Origin: Chryseobacterium koreense CCUG 49689
GTDB lineage: Bacteria > Bacteroidota > Bacteroidia > Flavobacteriales > Weeksellaceae
DNA length: 64,000 nt
Direction of reading: 5' to 3'
Assembly: GCF_001045435.1 (NCBI RefSeq)
Contig: NZ_LFNG01000004.1
Span: 248,001 to 312,000, forward strand
Position 1 is the first letter of the stretch; every line of letters begins with the position of its first letter. The position numbers and the translations under genes are program-made. The notes under the pieces were generated by a model that saw only the letters and a list, made by a program, of their open reading frames with translations, was not told where the DNA came from and did no database searches. Positions 7,716 to 18,549 of this stretch are shown in pieces.

Positions 7716-10700
7716 TCATAGTACGCCTCGTGGCAAATGGATACCTTTAGTTCTGATAATGCTTTCTGACACCTTTGGAGCTTGCTGCTTTTTTTCAGTT
7801 TGTTCCGCAGGTTCTTCTACTTGTTTAACAGGTTCTATGGAAAGCTGTATTTTCCTTTCTACGGCAGCCAGTTCAGTTTTAAGTTCGCTTAAACGGGTTT
7901 CTTTAGACCACGTACCGTTAACCACTTCCTGAAGCACAGGCAAATCTTTTTGGAACTCGGCAATATTCTCCTGTTCCTTTTTAATATAGACAGGCAGCTT
8001 TTCCAAAGCCCTTAAAAAATTCAGTGATGCCGTTTCGGGGTCTTTTGCCATAACACCGTTATTGAACGTGTATTTGATATTGCCCTCGCCCTGTACAAAA
8101 AATCGGTTCACACGAATATCCACGCCCTCTTTTTGGGAAACTTCGGTTTTTACCAATAGCTGAAAACCATACAGGCTACCGATTTCTTCATAATCGCCTC
8201 CTGTACGTGCTTTGTCCGCAAGCTGGTTAAGTTTTGCACCCGTCTGTTTTACATCGGCATTCGGCGATAAACCGTCCAGCACAAGAGCATTTACAACCGT
8301 ACCGTCCTGCCGTTTTTGTAACCGTTGCTCTAAGTTTCCCCAATCAAGGCTCATACGGTCAAAGCGTGATTGGGCTTTGTCAAGTTCGGCTGTATAGTCT
8401 TCCAATTTATATTTGGCACTGTATTTAGAACGACTGTAAGCCTGCTTTTCGCTTTCCAGTCCGGCAATCTGCTTTTCTATTTTGGCTTTATCCAGCAAGT
8501 CGGTATTTCCTGAGAGAATTGCTACATATTCCGAGAAGTTCATACCCGATTTTTCGTCCATACTACCCTCGTCAAGGGTACGCTTACCGAGATTATTATT
8601 CTTTAGCTGGTCGATAAAAAGCTGTTTGTTGAATAGCAGGTTGAACTTATAGCTGTCCAGTGATTTTTCTACGGCATAGATAATTACTTGTACTTTGTTG
8701 TCCGCAAAATGCTTTGCAATTTCATTGCCTTTTCGGATAGCCCGCCCGTCCCTTTGGGCAAGGTCGCTCGGTCGCCACGGTGTATCCAAATGGTGTACGG
8801 CAACGGCTCTTTTCTGTGCGTTTACGCCAGTGCCGAGCATACTTGTTGAACCGAACAGCACACGGATTTTGCCCTCGTTCATTCCTTTGATAAGTTCCTT
8901 ACGCTGCTTATCATTCTTAGCTTCCTGTATAAACCGGACTTCGTGTGGAGGTATGTTGTGGTCTTCCACGAGCTTGCGTTTAATTTCAGAATATACATTC
9001 CATTCACCCGGTTTATAAGTACCTAAATCCGAGAAAATGAACTGCGTTCCTTTTTGCGCATTGTATTGGTGGTAATACTTCGCAATGTTAGCGGCACAAT
9101 GAGAAGCCTTGTTGTCGGGGTGGTCTTCATAAATATCGCTTACCATTCGCATATCCAACGACATTTTACGGGCGTAGTCCGTAGCAATCAGCATTTTTGC
9201 TTTTTCTTCCCGTTGAGAAAGCGGCTCTCTTCCTAATAAAGTGGCATTGCCCGTTTTGGCAAACTGCATCAGGCTTTGGATAAATGCTTCCTGGTCGGGA
9301 GTTGGCGGTATGTTGTATAACACCTCATTCTTTTCGGGGCGGTCAATTCCAATATCTTTCGCTGTACGGTAATCCGTGATTTCGGAATAGAATTGAGCCA
9401 GTTCCGGTACTTTGATAAAATAGCGGAAACGTTCTTTCGCCACGATATTATTAGCCACCGAAAATTCATAATCGGTGGTCTTACGGGCGTAAATAGCCGC
9501 CCACGCATCAAAAGAATGAATGCCTTGCTTTGCCAATGCTCTTGGGCGTAGGTATTTAAACAGCAGATACAACTCTGTCAGTGAATTGCTGATGGTTGTA
9601 CCCGAAAGAAAAGTAGCACCCATATCCGCATCAATACGGTCTTGGATAGTGCGAATGGCAAAGAGCAGGTTCAAAGCCTTTAGGCTTCCGTCCATATTTC
9701 CCAATCCGGCAACCCTTGAATGGCGTGTATTAAAAATGAGGTTTTTAAACTGGTGGCTTTCATCCACAAACAAATGGTCTATGCCCATCATTTTGAAGTC
9801 CACCACATCATCTTTACGGTTCTCAATATCGTGTTGCAGGGTTTTCAGCTTTACTTCGAGATTTTCTTTTTGCTTTATCGCTCCGGCAAGCATCCCTCTG
9901 GTAACTTCATTTCCTTGCGATTGCAGCACATCGAGGTTACGCTCCACACTGTCCAGTTCTATTTCGAGAATTTCCTTTTGCATTTCGGGCGATTGCGGTA
10001 TCATAGAAAATTGGTCGTGTGTGAGTATCACGCAATCCCAATCGTTGTTTTTAATATCACCAAAAATCCGCAAGCGTTTTTTAGGCGTAAAATCGTCAAT
10101 GCCCGGATAGAGTATTTTAGCGTGCGGATAGGCGGTTCTATATGCTTCGGCAATTTCGGGTACGTTCGCTTTCAGCCCGATAATCATTGGTTTGTGAGCC
10201 AGCCCCAACCGCTTCATTTCCTGTGCTGCCGTACACATTACCAGCGTTTTTCCTGCACCTACTTCGTGGTCGCAGATAGCACCGTTGTTGAGCTTAATCA
10301 TCCAAACGGTGTCCTTTTGGCTATCATACAGGTCTTGGATTTTTAACCCCTTGCGGTCTAATCCCGGAAACTCCTGATGTGTTCCGTTATAATTCGGTCG
10401 GACGAAACAGTTAAAGGTATCATTGTATTGGTCGGTCAGCCTGTTTTTAAACTCATTGTTTTGGGCGTGGAGCCACTCTGTAAAGGCAGTTCGGATTTCG
10501 TCAATCTTGGTGTTTGCCATTTGAATGGCTTCCATATCCCTAACCTTTACTTCCTTATCATCTATTGTGATTTTCTTGGTAATATCAGGCGTAGTATTGA
10601 CAAGGGCGTGCCTCAGCAGGTTAATCCCGTCAAACGTTCTGCTCTCTGCCTTAACAGCATATTTGTCCCATATATGCACATTCTTCTGTCCACAGGTTAC

Positions 10701-13142
10701 AGAAAAGTCATCGGAGCTTTCGGAATAATGTACACGCACATCCGTATCGAAAAGATGCGAAGCAAAACGGGCATAAACGCCAGTCGGTATCCAGCGTTCG
10801 CCGAGGTTAAAGTCCAGCTCTTCAAATTCAATTCGTCTTGGGCGGGCTTCTTCCAAAGCAGTAAGGCTTTCTTTGGCTTGGGCATCATCGGGATTGTTTT
10901 CGAGGTAGTTTCTTACATCCGCCGCTTTTTCTACCACGTTACCTGCAATCCAGCGTTCGGCGATTTCATATTCCTGTTGCAAAGGGTTATAGAAAATCCT
11001 GCCGTGTAAGGCTTCTTTCAGCACATCGGCAGTCATATTGCTCACTTCGGACATATAGTCCAAATCCACACTTCCGTATTTGTTCAGCGATGCCGCCAAC
11101 GCTTCATCGGGATTGTCGGTAGCTAATGTTGTGATGGAAAAGCTGACCGGACGGCTGAATATATCCGCTTTGTGTACCACGCCGCCCACCACACGCTCCA
11201 GATAAGGCATTTCCTTTCCGGCACTGTCCGTTTTAATGAGCTTGATATTATCGGCGCTATTCAGATTGCCATACCTTTTGATAAAGGCATCGTACAATCG
11301 GTTAAGGTTTTCCCTTTCTTCTTTGTGTTCAGTTTGGTGCTGTGCTTCTTTGGTATAAAGCTGTTGGTAAACATCACGTACCTGTATATACGCTTCGGCT
11401 CTTGCTTTTTGCGTAGGAGGTAATTGCAACGGGTGGAAGACAGCCGTACCGTCTGCGGTATCTACACTTTGCAGATAACCCACCCAGCCATTATCTACCA
11501 CAAGGCAATCGTTTCGGTGGAACGATTGCAGTTCGTTACTAAACGGCGCAGGTTCGGGAATGGCGGCAAGAACGGCTACGGGAATGGCTGGCTTATCAGC
11601 TTGGCCATTCCCGTTTTGTTGCGAAAACAAATCGCCGATTACTTCCTGTTCTTTGCCATTAAATGTTTTATTGCCATTTGAAACAGGAAGCGTGTAAGGT
11701 TGCTGCATTGCAGAACTGAACAGGTCGGGCTGGCGACTGATAGGCATTCGTTTTCTCTGGCTGGTCTGTCTTTTGGCTGATGTTGCTTTTTTTGGCGGAG
11801 CAAGGACAGCCACAGTTTCACCTGTATTTTCAAATAGGTCGAAAATGCTTAGCTGTTTTAATTCCTGCGGACTTTCCTGTCTTATCACAGGTGTCGTAAA
11901 AAGCTGTTGCTGGGGCTGAATGATTTCACGCTCAACAATGGGAGGCGGAATTACCGGCGTTGGAATTTGTATAAAAGGTTCATCGTGTTGTTCGCCTTTG
12001 TATAAAGACAAATTCAGGTGGTTACCAAAATCTTCGGAAAGCATCTCTTTGAGGGCATTTGCAATGCCCTCAACGCCGTCTTTGTGTGTATAGATTAATG
12101 CAGGTTGCCCGTAAGGGTCAGTATCTACTTTCCAATGCGTATGTATAATTCTTGTACCGTCCTCAAATAAAGCATTGCTGGGTGTACCATATCCTGTTTT
12201 GTTGCTTTGGCAAAACAATTCTTCCGCTTCGGTCAAATTTGGTTTTGCTGTATTCTTTTGCAGGATTATCAGGTCAGAGCCAACCTCTGTACCTGCATAA
12301 TCTGTAAACAGATTGTTGGGTAAGCGGATAGCTGAAACCAAATTGTTGTTTTCCATTAATGCCCTGCGTATCGGCTCATTATTCGGGCTGTTCAAAATCC
12401 CCTGTGAGGTAATGAAAGCCTGCAAACCACCTTCTCGGAGCATATCATTTCCTTTCAAAAAGAAATAGTTATGAATGCTTCGGGCAGCTTGCTCCTTTGC
12501 GGGGTTTCTACTTCGGGAGTATGAAAGGTCAAATACAGAGGTATCACCGAACGGGATATTGCTGGCAACAACATCGTAACTGCTTTGTTCCTTTTCGGGG
12601 ATTTCCTCAAAACCGCTTATGCGGATATTATTTGCGGGATAAAGCTGCTTTAGGATTTTGCCCGTTAGCAAATCTTTTTCGTAAGCAGTAACATTGGCTT
12701 TTTGATTTTCCGAAAAGGATTGTATAAATGAGCCGATACCTGCGGAGGGTTCGAGGAATTTATCAATCTTCAAACCGCTATCACGCAATACGGAAGAAAC
12801 GGCATCTATAACCTCCGGCGGTGTGTAGAATGCTGTGAGTACGGAGCTTCGCATACTGTCCACAAATCGTTTGTATTGCTTTTCGTCTGTGGCATTTTCT
12901 TTTAAAACCTGATGCAGCTCCTGCGTAATAGAGAAAAGGTCGTGTTCGGTCTTTCTCCAATTGTTGATGTCCATCTCATATTCAACGGGGTTCAGAACGA
13001 ATTTAAGACCGCCAAATCCGCTGTATTGCATCATTAGCAGTCTTTCGCCTACGGTGGCTTGTCGGTTCTCCTTTTCCAGTTTAAAAGCAATTCGCAGGGC
13101 ATCAATATTCTGTTGGAGATGTTGCTTTTTACTGAAGCCCAT
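7716..13142 (-). CDS. Giant N6-adenine methylase / SNF2-like helicase fusion (DarB-like)
   Basis: 1808 residues. The N-terminal part is a class I methyltransferase: [11 protein letters not shown] at 129-139 (SAM loop) and SNIPFGD at 194-200 in place of the usual NPPF/Y, so catalysis is uncertain. Residues about 400-560 are Gln/Pro-rich linker. A superfamily 2 helicase follows: GAGKT near 960, DESHQF near 1127, SGTTISNS, and [11 protein letters not shown] near 1470. The C-terminus is coiled-coil and charged. Proteins of this plan are standard in Bacteroidota ICEs and resemble phage P1 DarB antirestriction protein in layout. The likely role is protecting or processing element DNA during transfer; this is inference. 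Its start overlaps the DUF1896 gene by 14 bases, so the two are translationally coupled. Confidence 0.88.
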   Translation of the reverse strand: MGFSKKQHLQQNIDALRIAFKLEKENRQATVGERLLMMQYSGFGGLKFVLNPVEYEMDINNWRKTEHDLFSITQELHQVLKENATDEKQYKRFVDSMRSSVLTAFYTPPEVIDAVSSVLRDSGLKIDKFLEPSAGIGSFIQSFSENQKANVTAYEKDLLTGKILKQLYPANNIRISGFEEIPEKEQSSYDVVASNIPFGDTSVFDLSYSRSRNPAKEQAARSIHNYFFLKGNDMLREGGLQAFITSQGILNSPNNEPIRRALMENNNLVSAIRLPNNLFTDYAGTEVGSDLIILQKNTAKPNLTEAEELFCQSNKTGYGTPSNALFEDGTRIIHTHWKVDTDPYGQPALIYTHKDGVEGIANALKEMLSEDFGNHLNLSLYKGEQHDEPFIQIPTPVIPPPIVEREIIQPQQQLFTTPVIRQESPQELKQLSIFDLFENTGETVAVLAPPKKATSAKRQTSQRKRMPISRQPDLFSSAMQQPYTLPVSNGNKTFNGKEQEVIGDLFSQQNGNGQADKPAIPVAVLAAIPEPAPFSNELQSFHRNDCLVVDNGWVGYLQSVDTADGTAVFHPLQLPPTQKARAEAYIQVRDVYQQLYTKEAQHQTEHKEERENLNRLYDAFIKRYGNLNSADNIKLIKTDSAGKEMPYLERVVGGVVHKADIFSRPVSFSITTLATDNPDEALAASLNKYGSVDLDYMSEVSNMTADVLKEALHGRIFYNPLQQEYEIAERWIAGNVVEKAADVRNYLENNPDDAQAKESLTALEEARPRRIEFEELDFNLGERWIPTGVYARFASHLFDTDVRVHYSESSDDFSVTCGQKNVHIWDKYAVKAESRTFDGINLLRHALVNTTPDITKKITIDDKEVKVRDMEAIQMANTKIDEIRTAFTEWLHAQNNEFKNRLTDQYNDTFNCFVRPNYNGTHQEFPGLDRKGLKIQDLYDSQKDTVWMIKLNNGAICDHEVGAGKTLVMCTAAQEMKRLGLAHKPMIIGLKANVPEIAEAYRTAYPHAKILYPGIDDFTPKKRLRIFGDIKNNDWDCVILTHDQFSMIPQSPEMQKEILEIELDSVERNLDVLQSQGNEVTRGMLAGAIKQKENLEVKLKTLQHDIENRKDDVVDFKMMGIDHLFVDESHQFKNLIFNTRHSRVAGLGNMDGSLKALNLLFAIRTIQDRIDADMGATFLSGTTISNSLTELYLLFKYLRPRALAKQGIHSFDAWAAIYARKTTDYEFSVANNIVAKERFRYFIKVPELAQFYSEITDYRTAKDIGIDRPEKNEVLYNIPPTPDQEAFIQSLMQFAKTGNATLLGREPLSQREEKAKMLIATDYARKMSLDMRMVSDIYEDHPDNKASHCAANIAKYYHQYNAQKGTQFIFSDLGTYKPGEWNVYSEIKRKLVEDHNIPPHEVRFIQEAKNDKQRKELIKGMNEGKIRVLFGSTSMLGTGVNAQKRAVAVHHLDTPWRPSDLAQRDGRAIRKGNEIAKHFADNKVQVIIYAVEKSLDSYKFNLLFNKQLFIDQLKNNNLGKRTLDEGSMDEKSGMNFSEYVAILSGNTDLLDKAKIEKQIAGLESEKQAYSRSKYSAKYKLEDYTAELDKAQSRFDRMSLDWGNLEQRLQKRQDGTVVNALVLDGLSPNADVKQTGAKLNQLADKARTGGDYEEIGSLYGFQLLVKTEVSQKEGVDIRVNRFFVQGEGNIKYTFNNGVMAKDPETASLNFLRALEKLPVYIKKEQENIAEFQKDLPVLQEVVNGTWSKETRLSELKTELAAVERKIQLSIEPVKQVEEPAEQTEKKQQAPKVSESIIRTKGIHLPRGVL

Positions 13143-13566
13143 TTTCGGTTATCCATATTGCGATGGTTCCCGTTATTTCGGTGTAGAGTACATCAAACTC
13201 ATAACCGTAGGCGAAATCATCGGTCAGTTTATATTTGGCAAAAACAGGCTCGCAAACACGGAACATTTTCAGGGCAAATGGTCGAAGTTCCTCGTCTGCC
13301 ATTAGGGTATCGAACTCATTGCAGACCACCTGAAAAATGGTATCGAACCTTGAAAAATGTAAGCCCTCAAAGAGAATGTAATTGGCTATTTCGTTGCACT
13401 GCTCAATAGCGTTTCCCGAACTGAAAGCACCCTCGTAAGCATTGGCAGCCCACGAAGAACGCTGGTCGATAAATTTGTGGTCGCTGGCTTTTTCAGGAAA
13501 GCCTGAATTAAGATGTTCTTGTAGTCGTAATCTGTAATACGACAAGTCTTTTTGCTGTGTACTCAT
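13129..13566 (-). CDS. DUF1896 family protein
   Basis: 145 residues from the ATG at 13566. An upstream in-frame ATG would add 38 residues that run through the putative promoter, so I reject it. [18 protein letters not shown] near the N-terminus, [14 protein letters not shown], and an acidic C-terminal half fit DUF1896, a family of unknown function found beside the methylase/helicase in Bacteroidota conjugative elements. It is first in a two-gene transcription unit with the helicase (14-base overlap). Two copies of a shared operator-like motif lie 70-104 bases upstream. Confidence 0.8.
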   Translation of the reverse strand: MSTQQKDLSYYRLRLQEHLNSGFPEKASDHKFIDQRSSWAANAYEGAFSSGNAIEQCNEIANYILFEGLHFSRFDTIFQVVCNEFDTLMADEELRPFALKMFRVCEPVFAKYKLTDDFAYGYEFDVLYTEITGTIAIWITENGLQ

Positions 13567-13635
13567 ACTATAATTTTGTTTAGAATTTTGCTTGAAGCCT
13601 AAAATTATAGCGGTAGATAAGTGCCTTTGAAGAAG

Positions 13636-13669
13636 TGGCAGGGTTTGGCTTTGTGTGGCAGGATTTGTC
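13636..13669 (-). promoter_or_regulatory. Two copies of TGGCAnnnTTTGkC motif, 20 bases apart
   Basis: Plus-strand reading: TGGCAGGGTTTGGC at 13636-13649 and TGGCAGGATTTGTC at 13656-13669, start-to-start spacing 20 bases (about two helix turns, so on one DNA face). They lie between a terminator and the DUF1896 start, in the only promoter space for that unit. The same motif recurs at 18218 and 18944. Confidence 0.6.
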
Positions 13670-13681
13670 GCAATGAGCAAT

Positions 13682-13707
13682 AAAAAACCTCTGAAAATTC
13701 AGAGGTT
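13682..13707 (-). terminator. Terminator of the topB-ORF6N unit
   Basis: Perfect ten-base arms AACCTCTGAA and TTCAGAGGTT with a two-base gap; on the minus strand it is followed by a run of U from the A stretch at 13682-13685. It separates the ORF6N gene from DUF1896 and shows that the DUF1896-helicase pair needs its own promoter. Confidence 0.8.
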
Positions 13708-13711
13708 CATT

Positions 13712-14590
13712 TTATGGATTGTTTAGAATTTGGAGCATCCTGCCGACCTCAATATCCATTCTCGAAAAGGCAAACCATTTTTTGCCCAGGTCTTTGAGAG
13801 ATGCCCCGATGTGGTATAGTTCTGCATTATCAATAATCAAAAAGCGGTCGTGAGCATCGGAGAAAACCTCAATTTCAATCGGAGCATACTGGCTGTTGTA
13901 CCGTTGTACATCCAGCCGTAGCTGATTGCTGATAGTTTTGGTATAGATTGTAGCGGTTACATTTTCCTTGCGCTTGCCCAGCAAAGTCAGCACTGTATCG
14001 TCCACGTAGTTATCCAGCAGGATAATGGAGCTTTTGGCACTTCGTACAATATCCGACACAAAGGCGTAAGCATCGAAAACCTGACCGTTGTAGAAGATGC
14101 CATTTTCGCTGTGGAGCTTGTCGCTTTCCAATGCCTTAAAGATTTCCTCAAATTTTTGGTCGGCTTGTAGTTGTTTCAGTTCTATATTATTCAAACGATG
14201 AAACAGCGAAGCATTGCTGATAAGCATTTTCCGCATTTCTACAAAGGCATTCATAATCTCAATGCTGACCTTTACCGCTATATCACTTCGCAACAATGCG
14301 GACATCATTGCCACTCCTTGCTCACAAAATGCAAAGGGTAGCGTACGCCTCCCGCCCCGTCCAACGTTTGAAGTGCCAAATTGGTACTTCAAAGATTTTA
14401 CTTCCTGTTCGCTAAGCTGAAAGCAAAAAGTTTCGGGAAAGCGGTTTTGGTTTCTCTTTACAACCCTGTTTAGGGCTTTTGTTTCTACCTGATAGAGCAT
14501 TGCTAAATCAGCATCAAGAATAACTTGCTTATCCCTAATGGTATGGATAAGCGGTGCTATTTCCTTTTGGGATATGGTAATATCGGTCAT
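13712..14590 (-). CDS. ORF6N-domain DNA-binding protein with PLD-like C-terminus
   Basis: 292 residues. The N-terminal ORF6N domain (about 10-95) shows IRDKQVILDADLAMLYQV, RNQNRFPETFCFQL and FAFCEQGVAMMSALL. A short coiled linker (about 120-150) leads to a C-terminal domain with SSIILLDNYVDD, TIYTK, HDRFLIID and HIGASLKDLGKKWFAF, which looks like one phospholipase-D-type half with the HKD lysine replaced (H-x-R). ORF6N proteins are common in phages and ICEs as DNA-binding factors; the C-terminal part may bind nucleic acid or be a relic nuclease. Its ATG overlaps the topB stop by one base (TAATG), so it is co-translated with topoisomerase III. Confidence 0.85.
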   Translation of the reverse strand: MTDITISQKEIAPLIHTIRDKQVILDADLAMLYQVETKALNRVVKRNQNRFPETFCFQLSEQEVKSLKYQFGTSNVGRGGRRTLPFAFCEQGVAMMSALLRSDIAVKVSIEIMNAFVEMRKMLISNASLFHRLNNIELKQLQADQKFEEIFKALESDKLHSENGIFYNGQVFDAYAFVSDIVRSAKSSIILLDNYVDDTVLTLLGKRKENVTATIYTKTISNQLRLDVQRYNSQYAPIEIEVFSDAHDRFLIIDNAELYHIGASLKDLGKKWFAFSRMDIEVGRMLQILNNP

Positions 14591-16674
14591 TATCTTTTTG
14601 GCTTTTTATTATCAAACTCAAAAGAGGTTTTGCAATCGGCATCCAATACGATATAAGCATCGAATTTCTTTCCTGCCTTGCTTTTCATTCCTTTGATAAG
14701 ATTGGTTTTCCCTTTATTCACAAGGTTTTCAATATCGGAAATACTGATTTGCACTTCGCACACATTGCGAAACTGTATCCAGCCGCAAACTTCATCGGAG
14801 CATTTAACAATCTTATCACGGATAATAAGCTGTTGGCTTTTACATTTCGGACAAACCAATTTAGGGAGGCTGTTTTGAGCAATGGAGGTTTGCAGCAATT
14901 CATCGGTAATGGACTTTGCAAAGGTTTCCGTTTCCTTTTGAAAACTTCCGGCATTCGCTTCGTTGTTCTCAATTTTCTGCAAAGCGAGTTCCCATTCTGC
15001 GGTCATAGCCACGTCCGCAATTTTTCGGTCTTTAACCAATTCGTAAACCTGCAATCCTTTTTCGGTTGGTATTAAAGATTTTTTTTCTCGTTGGATATAG
15101 TTACGGGTAAACAGTGTTTCGATAATGGCGGCTCTTGTAGCCGGAGTACCGATACCGATGTTTTGCAGGGCTTTCCGTTCTTCTTCGTTTTCGATTTCCT
15201 TACCTGCGGTTTCCATAGCCGACAAAAGCCCAGCTTCGGTATAAAGCACAGGAGGTTTGGTTTTCTTTTCGAGAATGGCAGCTTCTTTTATTTTAAGTTC
15301 ATCGCCTTTTTTCAATTCGGGCAAATCCTGTATAGGTTCTGCATCATCTTCCGAAAAATTACCCTTAATCATACGCCAGCCTGCTTCCAAAATTTTACAG
15401 CCTTTTACGGTGAAATCATAGTGCATTGCCTGTAAGGAAACATCGGTTATTTCTTTGATGCAGGCTTGCGAAATGGCTTCGAGCAGGCGAAAGGCAATCA
15501 TATCATACACCGCATTTTCGTCTGCACTCAAAACGGACGGGACTTTATCTGTAATCAACAATCCGTGGTGGTCGGTAACACGCAAATCATTTACAATACG
15601 CTTATTGAAACGCCCCCATTTAATTTTGGATAAAGCAGCTTTGCAGGTTTCCCTGTTCTGCAATGCCCTCACGAGGTTGGGAATTTCAGCCCACATATCT
15701 TCGGGGATGTATTTGCTCCCGGTACGTGGATAGGTAATGAATTTCTTTTCGTACAGGCTTTGAGCAATATTCAAAGTTTTTTCAGCAGAGAGGTTCAGCT
15801 TTTTGTTGGCTTCCTTTTGCAAGCCTGTGAGGTCAAAAAGCAAAGGCGGCTGCTCCGTTATATTCTTATTTTCTACGGAAGTAACTGTTACAGTATTACC
15901 ATTCCTTTCAATAGATTTTAATGTATCATCTGCCAGCTTTTTATCCTGCCATTTGGTAGCAGAAATACTTTTAAAATCAATTTGCTCTTTGGAGTGGGAT
16001 AATTGTATCTGCCAATATTTCTGTACGGCGAAATTCTTGTTATCTATATACCGTTTGCAAATCAAAGCCAGTGTAGGCGTTTGCACTCTTCCGAGCGAAT
16101 AAATACCGTTGCCTGCGGCAATGCTCAATGCCTGTGTAGCATTGATGCCTACGAGCCAATCGGCACGGCTTCTGCCTTGTGCCGCCTGATATAATCCGTC
16201 AAATTCCTTTCCGTCTTTTAGGTTGTCAAAGCCCTGTTTAATGGCTTTTTCGGTCAGCGAGCTTATCCAAAGCCGTTTAAAGGGCTTACAGCATTTCAGA
16301 TACTCATAAATGTACCGAAAGATGAGTTCGCCCTCACGACCTGCATCGGTTGCCACGATGAGGCTTTCACTTTGGTTAAACAGTTTTTCAATCACTTTTA
16401 GCTGTTTCAATGCACCAGCATCGGCTTGATAGCCTTTGTCTTTTTTGACTTTGCGAACGGTCAGCATAAAAGGGTTTGGAAGTATCGGCAAGGATGCTTT
16501 GTCAAACCCCGAAATGCCGTAATCTTCGGGCATTCCCAATCCTATCAGATGTCCGAATGCCCACGTAACAAAATAGCCGTTACCCGTAAGGTAGCCGTCC
16601 TTTTTATCGGATGCTCCCACAAGTCCGGCTATTTCCCTTGCTACGCTTGGTTTTTCTGCAATAATTGTTTTCAT
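14590..16674 (-). CDS. topB: DNA topoisomerase III (CTnDOT Exc-like)
   Basis: 694 residues, normal for the family. Toprim start MKTIIAEKPSVAREIAGLVGA, acidic triad region VATDAGREGELIFRYIY at about 108-124, SRADWLVGINATQALS, and the active-site Tyr in FITYPRTGSKYI near residue 318. A C-terminal zinc ribbon reads CPKCKSQQL..CSDEVCGW. Type IA enzymes pass single strands through a nick. In CTnDOT the homologue Exc lies in the excision operon. The gene begins seven bases after the DUF4099 gene and overlaps the ORF6N gene by one base, so all belong to one operon. Confidence 0.95.
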   Translation of the reverse strand: MKTIIAEKPSVAREIAGLVGASDKKDGYLTGNGYFVTWAFGHLIGLGMPEDYGISGFDKASLPILPNPFMLTVRKVKKDKGYQADAGALKQLKVIEKLFNQSESLIVATDAGREGELIFRYIYEYLKCCKPFKRLWISSLTEKAIKQGFDNLKDGKEFDGLYQAAQGRSRADWLVGINATQALSIAAGNGIYSLGRVQTPTLALICKRYIDNKNFAVQKYWQIQLSHSKEQIDFKSISATKWQDKKLADDTLKSIERNGNTVTVTSVENKNITEQPPLLFDLTGLQKEANKKLNLSAEKTLNIAQSLYEKKFITYPRTGSKYIPEDMWAEIPNLVRALQNRETCKAALSKIKWGRFNKRIVNDLRVTDHHGLLITDKVPSVLSADENAVYDMIAFRLLEAISQACIKEITDVSLQAMHYDFTVKGCKILEAGWRMIKGNFSEDDAEPIQDLPELKKGDELKIKEAAILEKKTKPPVLYTEAGLLSAMETAGKEIENEEERKALQNIGIGTPATRAAIIETLFTRNYIQREKKSLIPTEKGLQVYELVKDRKIADVAMTAEWELALQKIENNEANAGSFQKETETFAKSITDELLQTSIAQNSLPKLVCPKCKSQQLIIRDKIVKCSDEVCGWIQFRNVCEVQISISDIENLVNKGKTNLIKGMKSKAGKKFDAYIVLDADCKTSFEFDNKKPKR

Positions 16675-16680
16675 TATTCA

Positions 16681-18144
16681 CTATCTTTTTACGCCTTTGG
16701 ATTTTGCAGGTGCTTTGGGTTTGTTCTGTTGTTCCTGCTGTTTTTCATTTTTGGGTGTTTGCTGCCCCGATTTCAAAGGCTCTTTGATATTCTTGGTTGC
16801 TTCGTTGGTTTTTCCCTCGGAATTAACCGCAGTCTGCGTTTTGTGGGCTTCGGTTGGTTTCGCTTGGGCTTTGAGCTTGTCGGGATTTTGGAACGAGAAA
16901 TCTGTTTTGCCAGTTTCTTTGTTGAGCGTGATGTAGCCCTGATATTTTTGTCCTTTTTTATCTATCAGACCATCTATATAAACAGTTTGTCCAGCTTTGA
17001 ACTTATTGTATTGTTCATCATCAAGTTCCTTACCTCTAAAAGTTCTCGGAGCTTCCTGCGGTTGGCTTTGCTGATTGTTCTGCCGGTTTTCTTGTGTTTG
17101 CTGATTATTGTTACTTCTATCAAACAGAAACTCAACATATCTTTTATCCGCATTAAACTGTACATTGGCACTAAACTCATCGCCCTTTTTAGAAATCATT
17201 CCTTCCAAATAAAGCGATTTGCCTTCCATCAAGGTTTGTTTTTGCTCATCGTTCAATTTTACACCCTTAATCTCATCGGGAATTTTGACAAATTCGGTCT
17301 TCAGGGCAATCAGCTCATTGGTTAGCCTGTCCACGCTGATAATTGACGGCATCAATTCGCCTGTCTTGGAATTGGTCAAGTCAACCACACGACCCATATT
17401 CCCCGTTTCGAGCAGGTTTTTCTTATCCTCATCGGTAAACTTGTGTCCGAAAAACTCAAAGTTCAGGTTAGGCTCTTTCCTGATACCGTGTATCGCTGCC
17501 ACTACGGTTCCGTCCGGTGCAGTCTGTAAAGACAAACGGGCATCTGTGCGAACAATAGCCCCGCCGAGGTTTACGCTTACAGGTACAAGGTCATTGGTCT
17601 TGTAACCTCTTAGCAACGGGTCTAAAAGGTTCATTTTTTCAAGGCGTTCTTTGCCTATTCCGAGATTGTTCATTGTTTCCCAATCAATCTGTTCCGGCTT
17701 GTAGCGGTATTCGCTGGTATCCGGTGTTGTCTGTGTTGTTGCCATATCATTTTTATTTTCTTGTTTTTGTTCATTTTCGGGTTCGGCTTTTACCTCGTTC
17801 TTTTTCATTTCCTTTTCGCCTTCGGGTGTAGGATTATCTACCTGCTTTTGCATTTCCTTAGCCTTATCTACGGCTTCATCAGCCGATACTTTGAAGAATG
17901 AAAAATTGGTCGGATTTTTTAACTGCCTCCAAAAGTTAGAGAAGAAGTTGGAGAACAAATCGCCGTGCTTATCCACACGCATAAACTGGCTTTGGTTTTC
18001 CTTTGTGGGGTCAGTAGTCTTCAATTTGCCGTTTTCGTCTATGCCGGTAACCGCCTGTATTTTATTCTTTTGCTTATCCAATACCAGTAATATATCCGAT
18101 AACTGTTCGGGAGTTTGCTGTTTGTTTTCTGTTTCTTCGCTCAT
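16681..18144 (-). CDS. DUF4099/DUF3945 mobile-element protein (CTnDOT Orf3-like)
   Basis: 487 residues. The N-terminal part (SDILLVLDKQKNKIQAVTGI, about 16-35) fits DUF4099. A charged linker lies at about 90-145. The C-terminal half has two DUF3945-type modules of about 50 residues: LNDEQKQTLMEGKSLYLEG with its strand-rich tail near 297-345, and LDDEQYNKFKAGQTVYIDG near 376-425. The last 70 residues are Lys/Gln/Pro-rich. The function is unknown, but the family always sits before topoisomerase III in such elements, and the matching CTnDOT gene is orf3 of the excision operon. An 85-base gap upstream with the shared motif suggests an extra promoter. Confidence 0.85.
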   Translation of the reverse strand: MSEETENKQQTPEQLSDILLVLDKQKNKIQAVTGIDENGKLKTTDPTKENQSQFMRVDKHGDLFSNFFSNFWRQLKNPTNFSFFKVSADEAVDKAKEMQKQVDNPTPEGEKEMKKNEVKAEPENEQKQENKNDMATTQTTPDTSEYRYKPEQIDWETMNNLGIGKERLEKMNLLDPLLRGYKTNDLVPVSVNLGGAIVRTDARLSLQTAPDGTVVAAIHGIRKEPNLNFEFFGHKFTDEDKKNLLETGNMGRVVDLTNSKTGELMPSIISVDRLTNELIALKTEFVKIPDEIKGVKLNDEQKQTLMEGKSLYLEGMISKKGDEFSANVQFNADKRYVEFLFDRSNNNQQTQENRQNNQQSQPQEAPRTFRGKELDDEQYNKFKAGQTVYIDGLIDKKGQKYQGYITLNKETGKTDFSFQNPDKLKAQAKPTEAHKTQTAVNSEGKTNEATKNIKEPLKSGQQTPKNEKQQEQQNKPKAPAKSKGVKR

Positions 18145-18207
18145 AATCTGAATATTTTAAAGTTCAAATGCCGAATGTATATGAAGCGTTTGCTCACTTG
18201 CCTGATA

Positions 18208-18231
18208 TGGCAGTCAAAGGCAGTGTTTGTC
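18208..18231 (-). promoter_or_regulatory. Shared motif before the DUF4099 gene
   Basis: AGGCAGTGTTTGTC at 18218-18231 matches the GGCAnnnTTTGTC core seen upstream of two other units. A second TGGCA half lies ten bases before it at 18208. It ends over the stop codon of the preceding HTH gene, inside the only gap (18145-18229) of the operon. Confidence 0.5.
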
Positions 18232-18538
18232 ATCCATTGGCGTTCAGTTTGGGTAAAGGCGGATTAAAACTTTCCCTGATGAACTGATGCACGTCAGACA
18301 GTTTGTAATACAGTTTGCCACTTATGGTGTAATAGGGCAACTTGCCGATGGAGCGATACCGTTGCAGGGAACGGTTGCTGATTTTCAGCATTTGCAGTAA
18401 ATCCTGATTGTCGAGCAATTCCTCTCCGTCAATGCTGTTGCGTTTCTTTTGTAAGCTGTCTATATTGTCGCCCAGCATATCGAGGCGTTCCATTAGGCGT
18501 TCCATCCACGCCAAAAATTCCATTCTGTCAATGTTCAT
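18230..18538 (-). CDS. Helix-turn-helix protein, Xis2d-like
   Basis: 102 residues. The N-terminal half is a helical/coiled stretch (ERLMERLDMLGDNIDSLQK). The C-terminal half is a MerR/excisionase-type winged HTH: LLDNQDLLQMLKISNRSLQRYR at about 41-62, then KLPYYTISGKLYYKLSDVHQFI. Small proteins of this type act as recombination directionality factors or operon regulators; in CTnDOT, Xis2d is required for excision. It is second in the operon, 11 bases after the first HTH gene. Confidence 0.85.
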   Translation of the reverse strand: MNIDRMEFLAWMERLMERLDMLGDNIDSLQKKRNSIDGEELLDNQDLLQMLKISNRSLQRYRSIGKLPYYTISGKLYYKLSDVHQFIRESFNPPLPKLNANG

Positions 18539-18549
18539 AACCGCACGTT

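Noticed and set aside
9520-11009. Long plus-strand ORFs inside the methylase/helicase gene
   Set aside because: They are antisense shadows of a gene with clear conserved motifs; they have no starts or domains of their own.
13567-13680. 38-residue extension of the DUF1896 protein
   Set aside because: It would be translated from the region holding the repeated operator motifs right after a terminator; the internal ATG starts the conserved part.
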